Shown here one piece after another: positions 44,121 through 55,735 of a stretch of 64,000 nt of DNA. Under the pieces are notes generated by a model. It ran no database searches. It was not told where the DNA came from and saw only the letters and a program-made list of their open reading frames with translations. How positions within the stretch are numbered: the first letter of the stretch is position 1; each line of letters begins with the position of its first letter. Position numbers and translations under genes: made by a program. This DNA is from Meconema thalassinum. Its lineage: Eukaryota; Arthropoda; Insecta; Orthoptera; Tettigoniidae. The stretch is taken from assembly GCA_946902985.2 (NCBI GenBank), contig OX336388.2, positions 1,384,181,723 to 1,384,245,722 of the forward strand, written 5' to 3'.

Positions 44121-47100
44121 TTCACATTTGAGGACCTATGCCACAGTAAATGTTCCTGGCTTGAGGAATCCGGCCACTCAGGCGCTGTTAAGCCGTTTTC
44201 TGCGTGAATATGATGTTGACATTCTTTTTCTGCAAGAAGTCAGCGAATGCAACATTGGCTTCCTGTATGCCCATGACTATATAGTTAACATGGGCACCAC
44301 TGCTAGGGGTACGGCCATTATCTACTGTAAAGGCACCCTAGTAACTGATGTGGTGATGGATCCTTCCTGGCGTATAACGTCTGCTACGGTACATGGTGCC
44401 AGGATCATAAATGTTTACAGTCCATCTGGCTCCAATTATAAATCTGAGAGAAACATTTTATTTAGGCAAGACATCTTACCCCACCTGGTAACGAATCTCC
44501 CCATTCTATTGATGGGGGATTTCAACTGCACCTTACGCCCCCAGGATCAGACGGGTTCCTTCAATTTCTGTCCTGGGTTACAGGGACTCACCCAGAGCAT
44601 GCAACTAATAGATATATGGCCACACATACATGGCAACCAGATCCAATATACATTTTGCCGTGGGGCCTCTAAATCCAGGATTGATCGGGCGTATATGTTC
44701 AGTACGCTCGCCTCACGAGTACGCGGCTGTCGGATAATCGCTGTCGCCTTTAGTGACCACAATGGCTTTTTATTTACGACGCGAAGTGCCGCCCCTGCAC
44801 ACACAATACAAGGGCGAGGCACGTGGAAAATGAATACCAACTGCTTTGAAAGGGAAGAGGATTCACAGCGTTTTGAGGCTGTGTATCGGCAGTGTCAACG
44901 GCTGAAACACCGTTACAACAATGTGGCTGACTGGTGGTTAGAAAAGGTGAAGCCGGCCATTCGGGCAGTCGCCAAAGCCATAACCTTTGAACGTAATCAA
45001 CGTTTATATAGGAAACTGGACTTCTATGACACCGTGTTACAGGACCTCCACCATCGAGAACAACTTGGGGAAAATGTGTCGGTGGCACTACGCACGATTA
45101 AGACAACCATCTGCCATGTCCGAGAAAGCAATTTAGCCACCCTGCAGCAGCATGTCAAGAAATATTCCTTGATTGACAGGGAAAAGATGTCCGTCTATCA
45201 GCTTGGCCGTCTCCGCCGCTCGCAAGGGCGTCAGTGTATTCGTCAGTGGACGGGACCAGATGGGGGCATATTAACGACCCGTGAGGAACTACTTGCAGAA
45301 GGTGAGCGCTATTTTCGGGAGATGCTCGCTGAGGAACCAGTCTCGGAATTGGCAGGTAACCAACTCTTGACGTCTACGGACCGGTACCTGGACAACGACT
45401 GTATGCGTCAATTTGGCGCCCCAATCATGAAGGCAGAGATCGACTATGCTCTCCGAAACACAGCTAATAACAAGACTCCGGGAATAGATGCTCTGCCGTA
45501 TGAATGGTACAAACACTTCTGGCACCTCGTTGGGGATGAGGTCACCCAAGTACTCAACTACCTATTCACACATGAAGTACCCCACGGCTTTACGGAAGGC
45601 GTTATCCTTTTGATTCCCAAGCTTAATGGTGTGCGGGGTATTGCTGACTACAGACCAATAACTATTCTCAACACGGATTATAAGTTGCTGGCCAAAGTCC
45701 TAGCAATAAAACGTGTGCTGCACAGCTTGATAGGCCCTGGTCAAACCTGCACGATACCCCAGAAGACCATTCTGCATAGCATTCTTGCTATCCGAGACTT
45801 CATTCTTTATGCTTCAGGTAATGGAAATCACGCGGCTGCCTTTCTGAATATTGACCTGAACAAAGCCTTTGATAGGGTCTCCCACGCATATCTTTGGCAA
45901 ACTTTGCGTCACTTTCACATTCCTCTGGGCGTCATACACTGCCTTCAACGACTCTATGCATCGGCTTCATCCAGAGTGTTGATAAATGGATTTTTATCCC
46001 GTCCAATTCCCGTCCATAAATCCATCAGGCAGGGCTGCCCATTGTCGATGGTGCTCTTTGTTTTGGCTATTGAACCCCTGATCCGCAGTCTGGACGAGAA
46101 ACTCCAAGGTATCGATCTGCATGGTGCCCATATCACCCTGCGGGCATATGCCGATGACGTGACCGTCTTTATCACTGAGGAGTCAGAACTTATGTTTACG
46201 AATATCATCATGGACACCTACGCCCTAGCATCAGGTGCACGCATCAATGCTGTGAAGTCATTGCCCATGCCCATCTGCTTACCTACAACAATCAGGACTC
46301 CGCACGACCTAGCCATTCTCATAGTTGACAGTTGTACAATCTTGGGGAAAACTTTCTTCCCCGATTGTGCAGAAACAGTCAGCTACAACTGGAACCGGCG
46401 GCTAAATACGCTGAGATTTCAATTAAAGGAAGAACTGACGAGAAGATTGAACCTGATACAGAAAGTGTCGTTTATTAATACCTTTGCTCTGTCCAAAGTA
46501 TGGTTTCTGGCACAAGCAATCCCAGCTCCGCACGTTCTCTGCCAACGAATGGAAATGGCCATCGGGTATTTCCTCTGGTCTGGATACCGCTATCGGATTC
46601 GTCGAGATAAATAGAACCTGCCACTTCGCAGAGGCGGACTGCAACTTGTGGCAGTTGAACACAAATGTGCCGCCTTGCTGGCCGCACAGCTTTTTCGAGC
46701 GCAACACCATATGGGGGACCCCTTTGACACTGTCGGCATCCAGTCACTTGTCCCAGGTGCGAATCCCCAGATGCTCATCCCAGCCAATGTTTTCAAGAAG
46801 GAACTCGCAATTCTTAACCGTCTGAAATCCAGTGTCTCCACACCCTTCACCGCCCTCCCTACCAAGGTGCTTTATAGGTTTCTGTTCGCCGAAAGACTCT
46901 TCACCCTCTATATACAGATGAAATATCCTACGCGAGCCTGGTCGACTATTTGAGAGAACCTGTGGAATCCCTGGATTCCACTGGAATGGCGATCGACATT
47001 GTATGAGTACCTCAATGAAATTGTGCCGACCAGAGAAAAACTGTCTCGGCATGGGCAGAGTGATGTCGACCTGTGTGACGCCTGTGGTCGCACTGACACA

Positions 47101-47424
47101 TTAGACCATCGGGTCACTACGTGTGGGAATGCGACAGTCGTCTGGACTTGTACCCTCCAGGCAGTATCTGGAATCTGCGGACGGCCGCTGGACGTGTCCG
47201 ATGGCATGAAGGCGCAACGTTTTGCAGTACAACATTCCACTGGGGAAAAGCGTAACGCCATCCTCTGGTTCACTGCGGGAGCGATTCATTATAACCTCTC
47301 CCACCACAGGTCTCGAGACCACCCACTGGTGGGGTTCTTGGACCGCCTCCGCAGGGAGAGATGGAAACCCGCCAAACATGGAACACTGACTGCAGCGTTT
47401 GGACGGCTGTTATGTATGTTTTGA
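44110..47424 (+). pseudogene. LINE ORF2: AP-type endonuclease and reverse transcriptase
   Basis: A single frame of 1104 codons runs from ATG 44,110 to TGA 47,422-47,424, with internal TAG at 46,612 and TGA at 46,951. The N-terminal endonuclease has FLQEV (42-43 are QE), LLMGDFN (136-139 GDFN), SRIDRAY and SDH at 215-217. The RT domain has TPGIDALPYEW, PKLNG with DYRPITILN, NIDLNKAFDR (about 580-589), RQGCPLS (640-646) and YADD (680-683). After the TAG the frame goes on with LPLRRGGLQL. Near the C-terminus a CCHC motif has C989, C992, H1000 and C1005. It nicks target DNA and reverse-transcribes the element's RNA there. The start gives an ATGA...TAA overlap with ORF1, suggesting coupled re-initiation. 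Confidence 0.9.
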
Positions 47425-47495
47425 ATTGGACAGCCACGAGTTCTTATCGTCAGCCTGGAGTGTTTAATGCTTATAAGTGCTTTTGACTTTAAAAT

Positions 47496-47655
47496 GGTGC
47501 AGTGACGATTACTTTCTGTGTTGACCTTTACAAAGGTGCAGTGACAATTTGCTTCTGTGTTGCTTTATAAACAATGGTGCAGGGACTTTTATTTTCTGTA
47601 TTAACTATTCACATTGTGCACTGACAATCCTTTCTGTGTGTGTAAAATTATTATT
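47496..47655 (+). repeat. 3' UTR minisatellite of the LINE, four 40-bp units
   Basis: GGTGCAGTGAC-like starts lie at 47,496, 47,535, 47,576 and about 47,615. Each is followed by a T-rich stretch and CTTTCTGTGT. Such 3' UTR repeats occur in several LINE families. They may be read by the RT, which is inference. Confidence 0.85.
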
Positions 47656-47660
47656 ATGTA

Positions 47661-47686
47661 AATAAAACCACTTATCTTAAAAAAAA
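47661..47686 (+). terminator. Polyadenylation signal and A-tail of the LINE
   Basis: AATAAA at 47,661-47,666 lies about 13 bp before a run of eight A (47,679-47,686), which marks the 3' end of the inserted LINE copy. Confidence 0.7.
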
Positions 47687-48206
47687 TGTACGGTATGCCA
47701 TGGAAAGTCTGGTCTTGAAGACCGTATTCACGGGTTGATGGATTCTCCTCTTGACCCTGGACTCATGTCATGTGTAACATACAGTATTTGGTCTTCCGTC
47801 ACTTACACTCGAACATTTTACCACCAGACGCAAGCTGCACCATTCTCTCAAGATCCCCAACTCAGGAGCTTTGCTTTCATGCTACAGTGACTACACATCA
47901 ATTCTGGATCGACATCGCTTTCCCGATACATCGACAAGTGTTGGTGACAGGGGTGTGTGAAACAAAATTTTCGTGCGGAAGCACCAAAGACAGCTAAAAC
48001 ATAATCAGTTATGAGTTGTTGTTGTTGTTAGTTCCTTCAACATTTCGTTAACAATATACCATTATGAATTAATCAAAGGCAACCTCTTAGTGCTCATCTC
48101 CTATTACTTTAAATTGTTATCACTGGAATAACCTAATGTTATTTAAGCATATCGTCCCTTGAGAAGCAATACCACGTATCTGGCAATGCTCTTCCTCTCC
48201 ATTAGT
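47687..48206. other. No recognisable gene
   Basis: Flank of the LINE, unique-looking. (GTT)n lies near 48,014. Nothing was recognised. Confidence 0.4.
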
Positions 48207-48330
48207 TATTTTCGAAGTGAAATGCCATGTCCTGTGGTTTGGATTCCACGTAAAAAGGAGGTCCCGTGGCTCATAATCACAAGATTCACGGTCACGTAAA
48301 ACTACAATCTTCCTTTCCTTTTCCTCTCCA
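48207..48330 (+). repeat. SINE family H, 5'-truncated
   Basis: AAATGCCATGTCCTGTGGTT, ATTCCACGTAAAAAGGAGG and ACGGTCACGTAAAACTAC match the 15.0-kb copy body. The tail is TTCCTTTCC. Confidence 0.7.
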
Positions 48331-48355
48331 TTAGTTTCCCTATGATTGGTCACGT

Positions 48356-48589
48356 CTCCCAGCCGTGTATGAATGTGCCGTCTAACAGAACAATTCACGT
48401 TAGGTTCACTTTTATGTGTATAAGCGTAAAGAAAAAGTACCTTAATGGTACTGTACTGTATGAGTGCATAACTAAACAGAAATATACGTTTCTACAGTAC
48501 AATGTACTTTTTTCTTTATGCTGGTACACAAGAAAGTCATCCTAACGTGTGTTGTTCTGTTAGACGGCAGATCCACACACGGCTGGGAG
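48356..48589. mobile_element. Foldback MITE, 234 bp
   Basis: It starts CTCCCAGCCGTGTATG and ends ACACACGGCTGGGAG. The inner arms match over about 100 bp: TGCCGTCTAACAGAACAA with TTGTTCTGTTAGACGGCAG, and CACGTTAGG with CCTAACGTG. There is no ORF. No clear target duplication was seen, so the superfamily is unknown. Confidence 0.8.
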
Positions 48590-48645
48590 GGCCGATAACC
48601 TAGATGTTAGGCCCTTAAAACAACAATTATCATCATCACCATACG
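48590..48645 (+). repeat. Repeat I, 3' end
   Basis: GATAACCTAGATGTTAGGCC, CTTAAAACAACAATTATCATC is shared in reverse with 53,190-53,257. It looks like the 3' end of a retroposon with a (CAT)n tail. Confidence 0.6.
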
Positions 48646-49928
48646 GGTGGGAGGCGTGACTGATCATAATGATAATATATTATGGAAAATATGATTATTG
48701 TCAGATACGCGCTATTACTTCTTAAGGGACGATATCTTAGAGCCAAAAATTGACGAGTATCTTGCGAGTTGTACAATGGTAACTTTGACGTTTGTTCTAC
48801 CTGTTACTAATGGTTGGTATCGTCATTACACACAACTCTGTTTCGTCACCATGCCCTCGATGTTCTTAATTTCGAGGTGAATGACGTCCTCCTCTAACAT
48901 CTTCGTTAGAAGAAGTACGAACTTAAAGTACGTATATTTAATAATGATCGTCCACCAATAGGCTCCACATAAAATAGAAATATATGTTTTACATTTCATG
49001 AAGGTATTCATAAACACGAAGTGGAAGGGTGGTTTATTCATTTATATTCATCTCCGTTAGTGGGTCTGCGGTTGAGTGAGACAGTGAATTGAAAGAACTT
49101 TTCGCAATGTCCCTGTCAGCTAAGCGCCACTCTTTATTATGAGATTGTAAAGCCTTTGTATCGTTCTCATTAATTTCAAGTGTATACAGTGACAGGAAAA
49201 CATTCAGACGCTTTCACGCTTTAATATTTACAGCTTTCATATTCACTGAACAATAACATTTTAATATTTCACTAATTAATACGAGCTAAATATACAATTA
49301 AACTTCATTATCAGAATAGTTGTATTTGCATGAACAGAAAGCTCTTTATTCAAGAATTTTCCAATGAGATCAGTCACTCAAAAGAAGCGTAAAATACTGT
49401 AGCAATAAGATCATTAGATGGGGAGATATTGTATTGGGACAGTCGTTGTCGCGTCAATGCCAGGGAATAACAAAGGTAAATGAGTTCCTAAGAATGCTGA
49501 ACAAAACCCAGAATTTTAATAAATAAAGAGGAATGGACAAGGAAATAAATTACAGCAGTGCCTGTCCACACCTGTCACTCTCTTTCACACACACAGCAAC
49601 GGCACACATATTTCTCAAAGGTAGTAATGTTACAGATATTGAATGAGTTAACTGATTGTTGAAGAATTCAACACTTAGATATTAATATTTGCGTAGGAGG
49701 TTATTAAATCAATCCCCCCCCCCACGTTAAATCGTGCACCACGGCCGCGAGGCCAGTTATCGCAAGACCGAACATAGCAGTTTCGAATATTTTTTTAAAT
49801 TTTACATTTTTGATATAATATTTATTATTTCTTTGCGTAATAGTGATAAAATAACATAATTATTTAGTAGGGGACGCCAAACGCACTAATGTTAATAGTT
49901 ATGTGAAAGAAATATTGAAACGATAACT
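48646..49928. other. No recognisable gene
   Basis: AT-rich DNA. Near 49,716 a C-run precedes CGTGCACCACGGCCGCGAGG, perhaps part of a SINE head. Nothing else was recognised. Confidence 0.4.
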
Positions 49929-50151
49929 AATAATGTTATTTGTTTTACATCCCTTTTAACTACTGTGGCTTTTAGAGACGACAGGGTGCCGGAATTTTGC
50001 CCTGAAGGGGATCTTTAACGTGCTATTAAATCAAATGGCATGCCTCCCACGCATTTGCGCACCCTCAAATGCCAGCAGCCTGCACCAGGATTCGATCCTG
50101 AAACCTTGGGAACAGTAAGCGAGAACGTTACCGCTGAGCCACGCAGCCAGA
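49929..50151 (-). repeat. SINE family A
   Basis: Minus-strand full-length-like copy. Reversed head GCTGCGTGGCTCAGCGG, GTAACGTTCTCGC, B-box GGATCGAATCCTGGTGC and tail (ATT)n. Confidence 0.85.
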
Positions 50152-51070
50152 CGATATTGAAATGAATTCATTGTGCCATTTCCTAGGTGATCTCCAAATA
50201 TGCCAATTGTTTTTACAAAAATAACTTTTGGACACCTCTATTTTTGTATTATTTTTTCTCTGCATGATCCACTGCAGTGGCTAAAGCAGCCAGGAGGGAT
50301 GCGATACGATCCAGCTGGCAGTGGTACCATGTGGAATGTATATAACATACGGATTACTTCAAGGTTTGGAGAAGCCATTACAGCTATTTCTACAGTAGAT
50401 CATCATCAAGTTGTCGTTCTTTGGAGTAAAAATATGCATTAAATCATATTTTCTGAAAACAATTATGATTTATTAAGAGTCTGTTTTTCAATCTCTGGAT
50501 ATAAGTGATGGGCATCCACTCACCGAGTAGCTTTCCTAACAATTTCATACTGAACGGTAAACACTCATGCGAACTCTGGTGTCAACTCATTGAAACACAA
50601 ACCACATGTCTTCGTATCCGTATTTAAATGATGATATGCTTTTATCTGAAACATTGCAACTAGTCGTCAAAGCCGGTATTATGTTTCTGCACAATGGCTA
50701 TTCAGATATTAACCCACATTGCGGTAATGTAGTGATCAATGTAATATACAGTATATCAATGATTTGATACGGGAACTGGGCTAGCCTTTCATAGACCACT
50801 ATAGTAATTCCCAGTACTGTCATGTAGGCGTATTCATAACTAATTTTAAACTCAATTCCACGCAGAAACATTATCGAAAAAACATTTTGCGTCATTTTAA
50901 CGGAATCTACATGAAATTACGATTTATCTAATTTTAATTACAATATTTTGCATTAAGCAGGAGTTGGGAAATTTGATTTTATTGAACATTATTTCTAGTA
51001 GTCTATAGATAGGCTAGAGACTATGGTTTCATTCCTCCTCTTAATTTACAACATAATATGTGATGTTTGT
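50152..51070. other. No recognisable gene
   Basis: AT-rich DNA. A 243-bp frame at 50,200-50,442 has no known motif and is probably chance. Confidence 0.4.
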
Positions 51071-51290
51071 TCAAACAAGTGTGACAGTAGCATATCTCCA
51101 ATTCAATCTATACATTCATCATAGTACCAGTATGAAAACGGAGCGTAAATTAACATTTTAAGAATGTCCAAGCTGGGTAGTATACGAGTAGGATAACACG
51201 TCAGATGACTTCACATACATTTCATCTCAATTTCATAGTAGGATAACATGTCAGATGTTACACATCATATGCGACTGCTGTAAGGCTCGT
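51071..51290 (-). repeat. Interspersed repeat K, 3' part with internal duplication
   Basis: Reverse-complement relative of 14,850-15,007. The stretch AGTAGGATAACAYGTCAGATG occurs twice (about 51,189 and 51,237), so part of the unit is duplicated here. Its end GCTACTGTCACACTTGT shows where the SINE H sits at 15.0 kb. Confidence 0.7.
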
Positions 51291-51538
51291 ATATTTTTTA
51301 TTGTTATCGAATTTGGCGTGAGGTTAATTTTAGTTGTTGGACTGCTTTCTACTGTTGGGAAGAATTCCTTTGTGATGTAACTCTTAAAGAATATTCCCAT
51401 TCATTAGTAGATTCTCTCCGGAGGTCAGTTTTTACAGTTGAGAGAGGTACTTTGTCGTAACAGATTTTATTTGATTTTGTTGCTTCCTTTGCGAGTTTAT
51501 CTGCCAGCTCTTTACCCTGTAAGCCTGTTTGTGCTTTA

Positions 51539-51766
51539 GTCTGGCTGCGTGGCTCAGGGGTAACGTTCTCGCTTGCCCAAGGTTGCAGGTTCGAAACCTG
51601 GCGCAGTCAGCTGGCATTTGAGGGTGCGCAAATGCGAGGGAGCCGTGTCAGTACATTTACTGGCACGTTAAAGATCCCTTTCGGGGCAAAATTCCGGCAC
51701 CCCGTTGTCTCTAAAAGCCAGTGTAGTTAAAACGGACGTAAAACCAATAACATTATTATTATTGTT
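51539..51766 (+). repeat. SINE family A
   Basis: Plus-strand copy. Head GGCTGCGTGGCTCAGGGGTA, B-box GGTTCGAAACCTGGCGC, body GGCATTTGAGGGTGCGCAAA, GATCCCTTTCGGGGC, CTCTAAAAGCCAG, tail ATTATTATTATT. Confidence 0.9.
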
Positions 51767-52908
51767 TGTGCTATAATCCATTTAAACTGAATACTCCAAT
51801 TGTTTGTGTTTATTCGTACCGTATTTTACTTTATTATCTTAATTAAGTGATTGTGATTTTTGTTATCCGATAGGGAGTCAATTGTTATTTTAGACCCCTT
51901 ACATTGTAAATTTACCATTCTAATTGTATTACTGCCTTTATGTTCGACGATGTCGAAATGTAAATATTATACGACATGTCAGAAAGCTGTGTCATAATGG
52001 GGGGGGGGGGGTCAGCACTACTTTTCATTATGATACAGTTTCTCCAACCAATCAGAGCTCATTCATTGACCAATTAGGTAAGGATGGATTTGAACATGCG
52101 CTCAAAATCCAACATGTCGGACATGAATTACATGATTTGAAAGTTGACAAATTGTATTGGATCAACCATTGTATTTACAATTCCACACACAAGGACAAAA
52201 TCAGCACGAACCTTCACTGTAACAAGAAAATACTATGAAATAGGGTATGCATGGAATGTAGGAATCTACGTTCAGAAGTTTGCAATACACTATGGTACCC
52301 TAGCCTATACCGACATGTAACATGTGCAACGTCCGTAATTTTTGCATAAACACACTCCGGAATATTGCAAAATAAATAGCACTGTACCTTACTATCTACA
52401 ACTCCAATTTCTATACAGGGCAATACATCGTACAATTTCACTGATAATTTTAGTGAATTCTGTTGCTGACAAACACATCAGAACGTCACGGAGGAAGCAA
52501 GCGTTGGACATTACATCGACGGAAATTATAAACCAGCTCCTTGTTCAGTAAAGGGATTTCTTATGCGAAACTTTTCCGCAAGATGTCGTGATTGTTCTAT
52601 TTGGGATACATTGATTTGCTTGCGTTGACATTCTATACGCATCGATTAACTAGTTGATACATTTTAATTTCAAAGCGTTTGTAACAGCCTATTTTATGTT
52701 ATTTGACCAAAATAACAAAATGATCTTACATATACCTGTGCGCTATCTGTTGGTGTTTCAAAGCATTGACTTTCGTTATTGGGTAGAGAGCAAATGCTGA
52801 GTCCACACAATTCCCAAGGAGAAGGAGGCAACCGACAGAATCTCGACGGATATTTACGTTGGAACTTTTAATAAAGTTATACATAACGTCGAACATAATC
52901 AGTCGTAT
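51767..52908. other. No recognisable gene
   Basis: AT-rich DNA with a G-run near 51,999. The stretch near 52,630-52,710 (CATTCTATACGCATCG, GTTTGTAACAGCCTATTTTA) is a diverged relative of 33,883-33,990, so an old element is present. Confidence 0.45.
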
Positions 52909-53018
52909 GCAACTCGCCTATATTGGTAATTAAGACACTCGAATAGAAATTATAAAACTCGCTTCGCTCGTTTATAAACACACTCGTGTCTTAATTATTG
53001 CCATTATAGGCTCGTTGC
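52909..53018. mobile_element. Palindromic element, 110 bp
   Basis: GCAACTCGCCTATATTGG and CCATTATAGGCTCGTTGC pair at the ends. Inside, AATTAAGACACTCGA pairs with CGTGTCTTAATTA. At the centre TATAAAACTCGC-TTCG-CTCGTTTATA forms the tip. The whole could fold into one hairpin. It may be a MITE or an excision scar of a larger foldback. Confidence 0.75.
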
Positions 53019-53189
53019 ATAATGTACTATTATTTACATTCTATTTAACTCCTAAGCAAGAAGTTCTGTGACGAACTAAAGAGCATAATTCTCTTAACAT
53101 TTCAGTTTCCAACCAATGATTAATCTATATGGACCTATCTAGAATAATGACAAAATTAAGTTGCTAACACCGAAATTTGTAATTAGTTC

Positions 53190-53257
53190 GAAATATGATG
53201 ATGATGATGATAATTGTTGTTTTAAGGGGCCTAACATCTAGGTTATCCTCCCCTAAT
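53190..53257 (-). repeat. Repeat I, 3' end
   Basis: Reverse of the 48.6-kb fragment: (GAT)n, AATTGTTGTTTTAAGGGGCC, TAACATCTAGGTTATCC. It continues across the SINE A insertion into the block at 53,477. Confidence 0.6.
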
Positions 53258-53476
53258 GGTTTGGGTGATAATAATAATGTTATTTGTTTTACGTCCCTTT
53301 TAACTACTCTGGCTTTTAGAGACGCCGGGGTGCCGGAATTTTGCCCCGAAGGGGATCTTTAACGTGCCAGTAAATCTACTGACACTCCACCCTCGCATTT
53401 GCGCACCCGCAAATGCCAGCTGACTGCGCCAGGATTTGAACCTGCAACCTTGGGCTCAGCAAGCGGTTTGGGAGAT
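53258..53476 (-). repeat. SINE family A with 12-bp target duplication
   Basis: A 5'-truncated copy (53,270-53,464) is flanked by GGTTTGGGTGAT (53,258-53,269) and GGTTTGGGAGAT (53,465-53,476). Body as in the other copies: CCCCTTCGGGGCAAAATTC, GGCATTTGCGGGTGCGCAAA, B-box GGTTCAAATCCTGGCGC. The tRNA head is lost after the GCTTGCTGA stretch. Confidence 0.88.
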
Positions 53477-54125
53477 CGTGAAGATGATAATGAAATGTAA
53501 ACTATAACTAAAACTAACTACTAACTTATACCTACTAGAAGAAGAAATGGAAAACGAAACGAGAAGAAGGCAAATAAAGGACAGGAGGAAAGGAAAATGC
53601 GGATTGAGGGACTTGGAAGGAAGGAGAGTCATGAAAGGCATATAGGAAAGTGAAGGAGGAGAGGGTCCTCCCCACAGGTAATGGACAAAAGGGGGAAACA
53701 GGACCCAGCTCAGGAAGCCCTTGGGATCGTCAACTCCCGAACTCACCAGCCGTGAGCCCCTGAGGGTGTAGCATTATCCAGGGTGCACCAGAAGTGGTGG
53801 GGCTACTTACACCCAGCCTCCTTGAGGGCCTTGCCCAGAAGGCAGGAGAGAACATGAAAAGAAAAAGAAGGCTGACCCCTCGCAGAAGGAGGGTATCAGA
53901 AAAGATGAGACAAGGGCCAATTAAGGCGGGAAAGGAAGAGACTCCCTAGGCCTCGGATACCCTAATACCATCGGGGTCGGAAGAGAACAAGAGTTGACCA
54001 AGTGAGGTCGACAGGAAAGAAGACAGAGAGGAGCCCTGCACAAGAAAGTGGAAGCAATGCCGGACTCAGCTGGGGCCCCGTGGTCGCCAACCCACGTTCC
54101 ACTAGATGTGAGCCCCTGGGGGAAG
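53477..54125. repeat. Purine-rich, GC-rich interspersed block
   Basis: It probably continues repeat I. It is G/A-rich, unlike its surroundings. Two related segments, near 53,705-53,765 and 54,065-54,123, both run from CAGCT through ACTC/ACCC to GTGAGCCCCTG. No protein was recognised on either strand. Confidence 0.5.
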
Positions 54126-55168
54126 TTCGAAATAGACCTGAAATAGTGTAGCCTAATAGAGCACTACAGTGGGCAGCCCTGGTGACTGAATATATCCCTA
54201 GTTCCATCACCTTGGGTACAGAATGCACATACAATATTTGGTTGAAGTCCAACGTTACATACAGTTAGACATTGGATCTATCAGCGCGCGTAATATCATG
54301 TTGGCAACAATGTCATGCATGTGTTGCTCAGAAATAATCTGAACTATTATGATCTATGTTTGTGCCAATTTTGGAAGAAATCCATTTGTTAGTATAGAAT
54401 TTACATTTATTTAACAACTGGCAGATGGCAGTCTTGGTGGCTCTTAAGAATATGCCTAATCATATCTGGTATGGTACGCAGAGCACATACAAAATTTGGT
54501 TCAAATCCATTTGTTAGTATAGATGTTACATGCATTTCAAATTGGTCTTGTCAGCAGGCTTAGAATCATTTTGGCAGCACTGACACATATTAGTTACTCC
54601 AAATTAATCTAGAATGCCAGGTACTATACGTGTACAAAGTTTAGAACTGTTGGCTTGCATACTTTTTGATAATTGGTATTATGATTAAAAATACGAGAGA
54701 GCATGTATTAACAGTGGCTCTTAACAAAACGCACAGTCATATCTCTTATGGTACAAATAGTACATACGAAATTTGGTTGAAATTGATAGTGTAGAAGTTT
54801 CATGCTCGACCTATCAGCAAGCTTAGAATCATTTTGGCAACATAGTCATGTATGACCTCCTGGAAATTAAACTGAAATATTAGTATCTATATGTGCGTAC
54901 CTTCTAGGATATCCAACATGGAGCTCAAATTTCAATTGCGATTTTTCAGCAGTTGGTAGCACTGAGGTATTCAGGTATAGATCTTACTCATACCAAATTT
55001 AGTTTCGTTAGCTGCAGCCGTTTAGAAGTTGAGAGGGGGTGGGACACACAGACAGACAGACAGACCGACAGACATACAGAAGGACAGACCGACAGACACA
55101 CATTTGTCCGGATCGATCTCATAAGTGTACTTTTCTCTCATCTTTACGAAATGCGAAAGATAGGCTAA

Positions 55169-55434
55169 AAATTCAAAAACTTTGGTGTAAAATTATGGAA
55201 ATTTTCCTAAGTCGTTTATGACCTTAAGTGGAAATCTTTCTGTTTATTTGTTTGGACTTATTTCTTTCAATTACTTTTTTTTGCTACAGCAGCGGCATTT
55301 ATTTTGATGGTTGAATAATTATTTGGTTTCTATAGTGTAATTTTGCATAGATTATGCAATGAATATCTACCTTAGTAAGGAACTGTGTGTGGTCATTTAT
55401 AGAACAAGCCCTGCATCTCCACCACCTAGAACAG
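55169..55434. other. No recognisable feature
   Basis: AT-rich spacer between the tandem-array element and a SINE. Confidence 0.4.
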
Positions 55435-55735
55435 CATTTAGACTATGTTAATTCATTTTAGGGGATTGGGACATCTTGGTCATCAGCCCCGTGTAGTTTG
55501 GTGTGTGTGAGTTTCTCTGATAACCTGCATTTATGTGATGACTGATGTAATGTGTGTAACTGTATACGTGACAGGGAAGGGGTAGGTGCACCAGGACTTG
55601 GAACAGGTACTATTCCGGCATTTGCTTGGAGGAAGTGTGTAAAAACCACACTCAGGGTAGCCTCTGTCAGGACCGGGATTTGAACCTACGATCTCTGGAC
55701 TTGCTGCAGCTGCCCGCGTGGTCGTGGTGCACAAT
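55435..55735 (-). repeat. SINE family E, full-length-like copy
   Basis: Reversed, it reads head GCAGCTGCAGCAAGTCCAG with B-box GGTTCAAATCCCGGTCC, TGACAGAGGCTACCCTGAG, GGAATAGTACCTG, TTCCCTGTCACGTATACAG, TTATCAGAGAAACTC and tail GGGGCTGATGACCAAGATG. It is the best guide to the family's layout in this window. Confidence 0.8.

Larger units (their letters stand above)
42480..47686 (+). mobile_element. Near-complete two-ORF LINE (L1/Tx1-like)
   Basis: A GC-richer block starts at about 42,480 and includes a presumed 5' UTR of about 165 bp. It is followed by overlapping ORF1 and ORF2, a 3' UTR with four 40-bp repeats, AATAAA at 47,661 and a short A-tail ending at 47,686. No target-site duplication was found and the exact 5' border is uncertain. 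The two long frames are uninterrupted except for four nonsense codons. The clade is inferred from the ORF1 layout (RRM-like part plus CCHC) and the ORF2 endonuclease plus RT. Another EN-bearing clade is possible. Confidence 0.85.
53052..55168 (+). mobile_element. Helentron-like tandem-array element, copy 4 (interrupted)
   Basis: The 5' end GCAAGAAGTTCTGTGACGAAC resembles copies 1 and 3, but the following subterminal box is degraded. After foreign DNA (53,190-54,125) come monomers like those of copy 1 (GGGCAGCCCTGGTGACTG at 54,171, CCTATCAGC, TACAAAATTTGGTT). Then GCAGCCGTTTAGAAGTTGAG, (CAGA)n at 55,047-55,097, GGATCGATCTCATAAG and a hairpin end GATAGGCTAA (55,165-55,168 CTAA). There is no ORF. 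Confidence 0.65.

Noticed and set aside
42480..47700. Target-site duplication of the large LINE
   Set aside because: I compared the flanks near 42,460-42,490 with 47,687-47,710 and found no convincing direct repeat, so none is reported.
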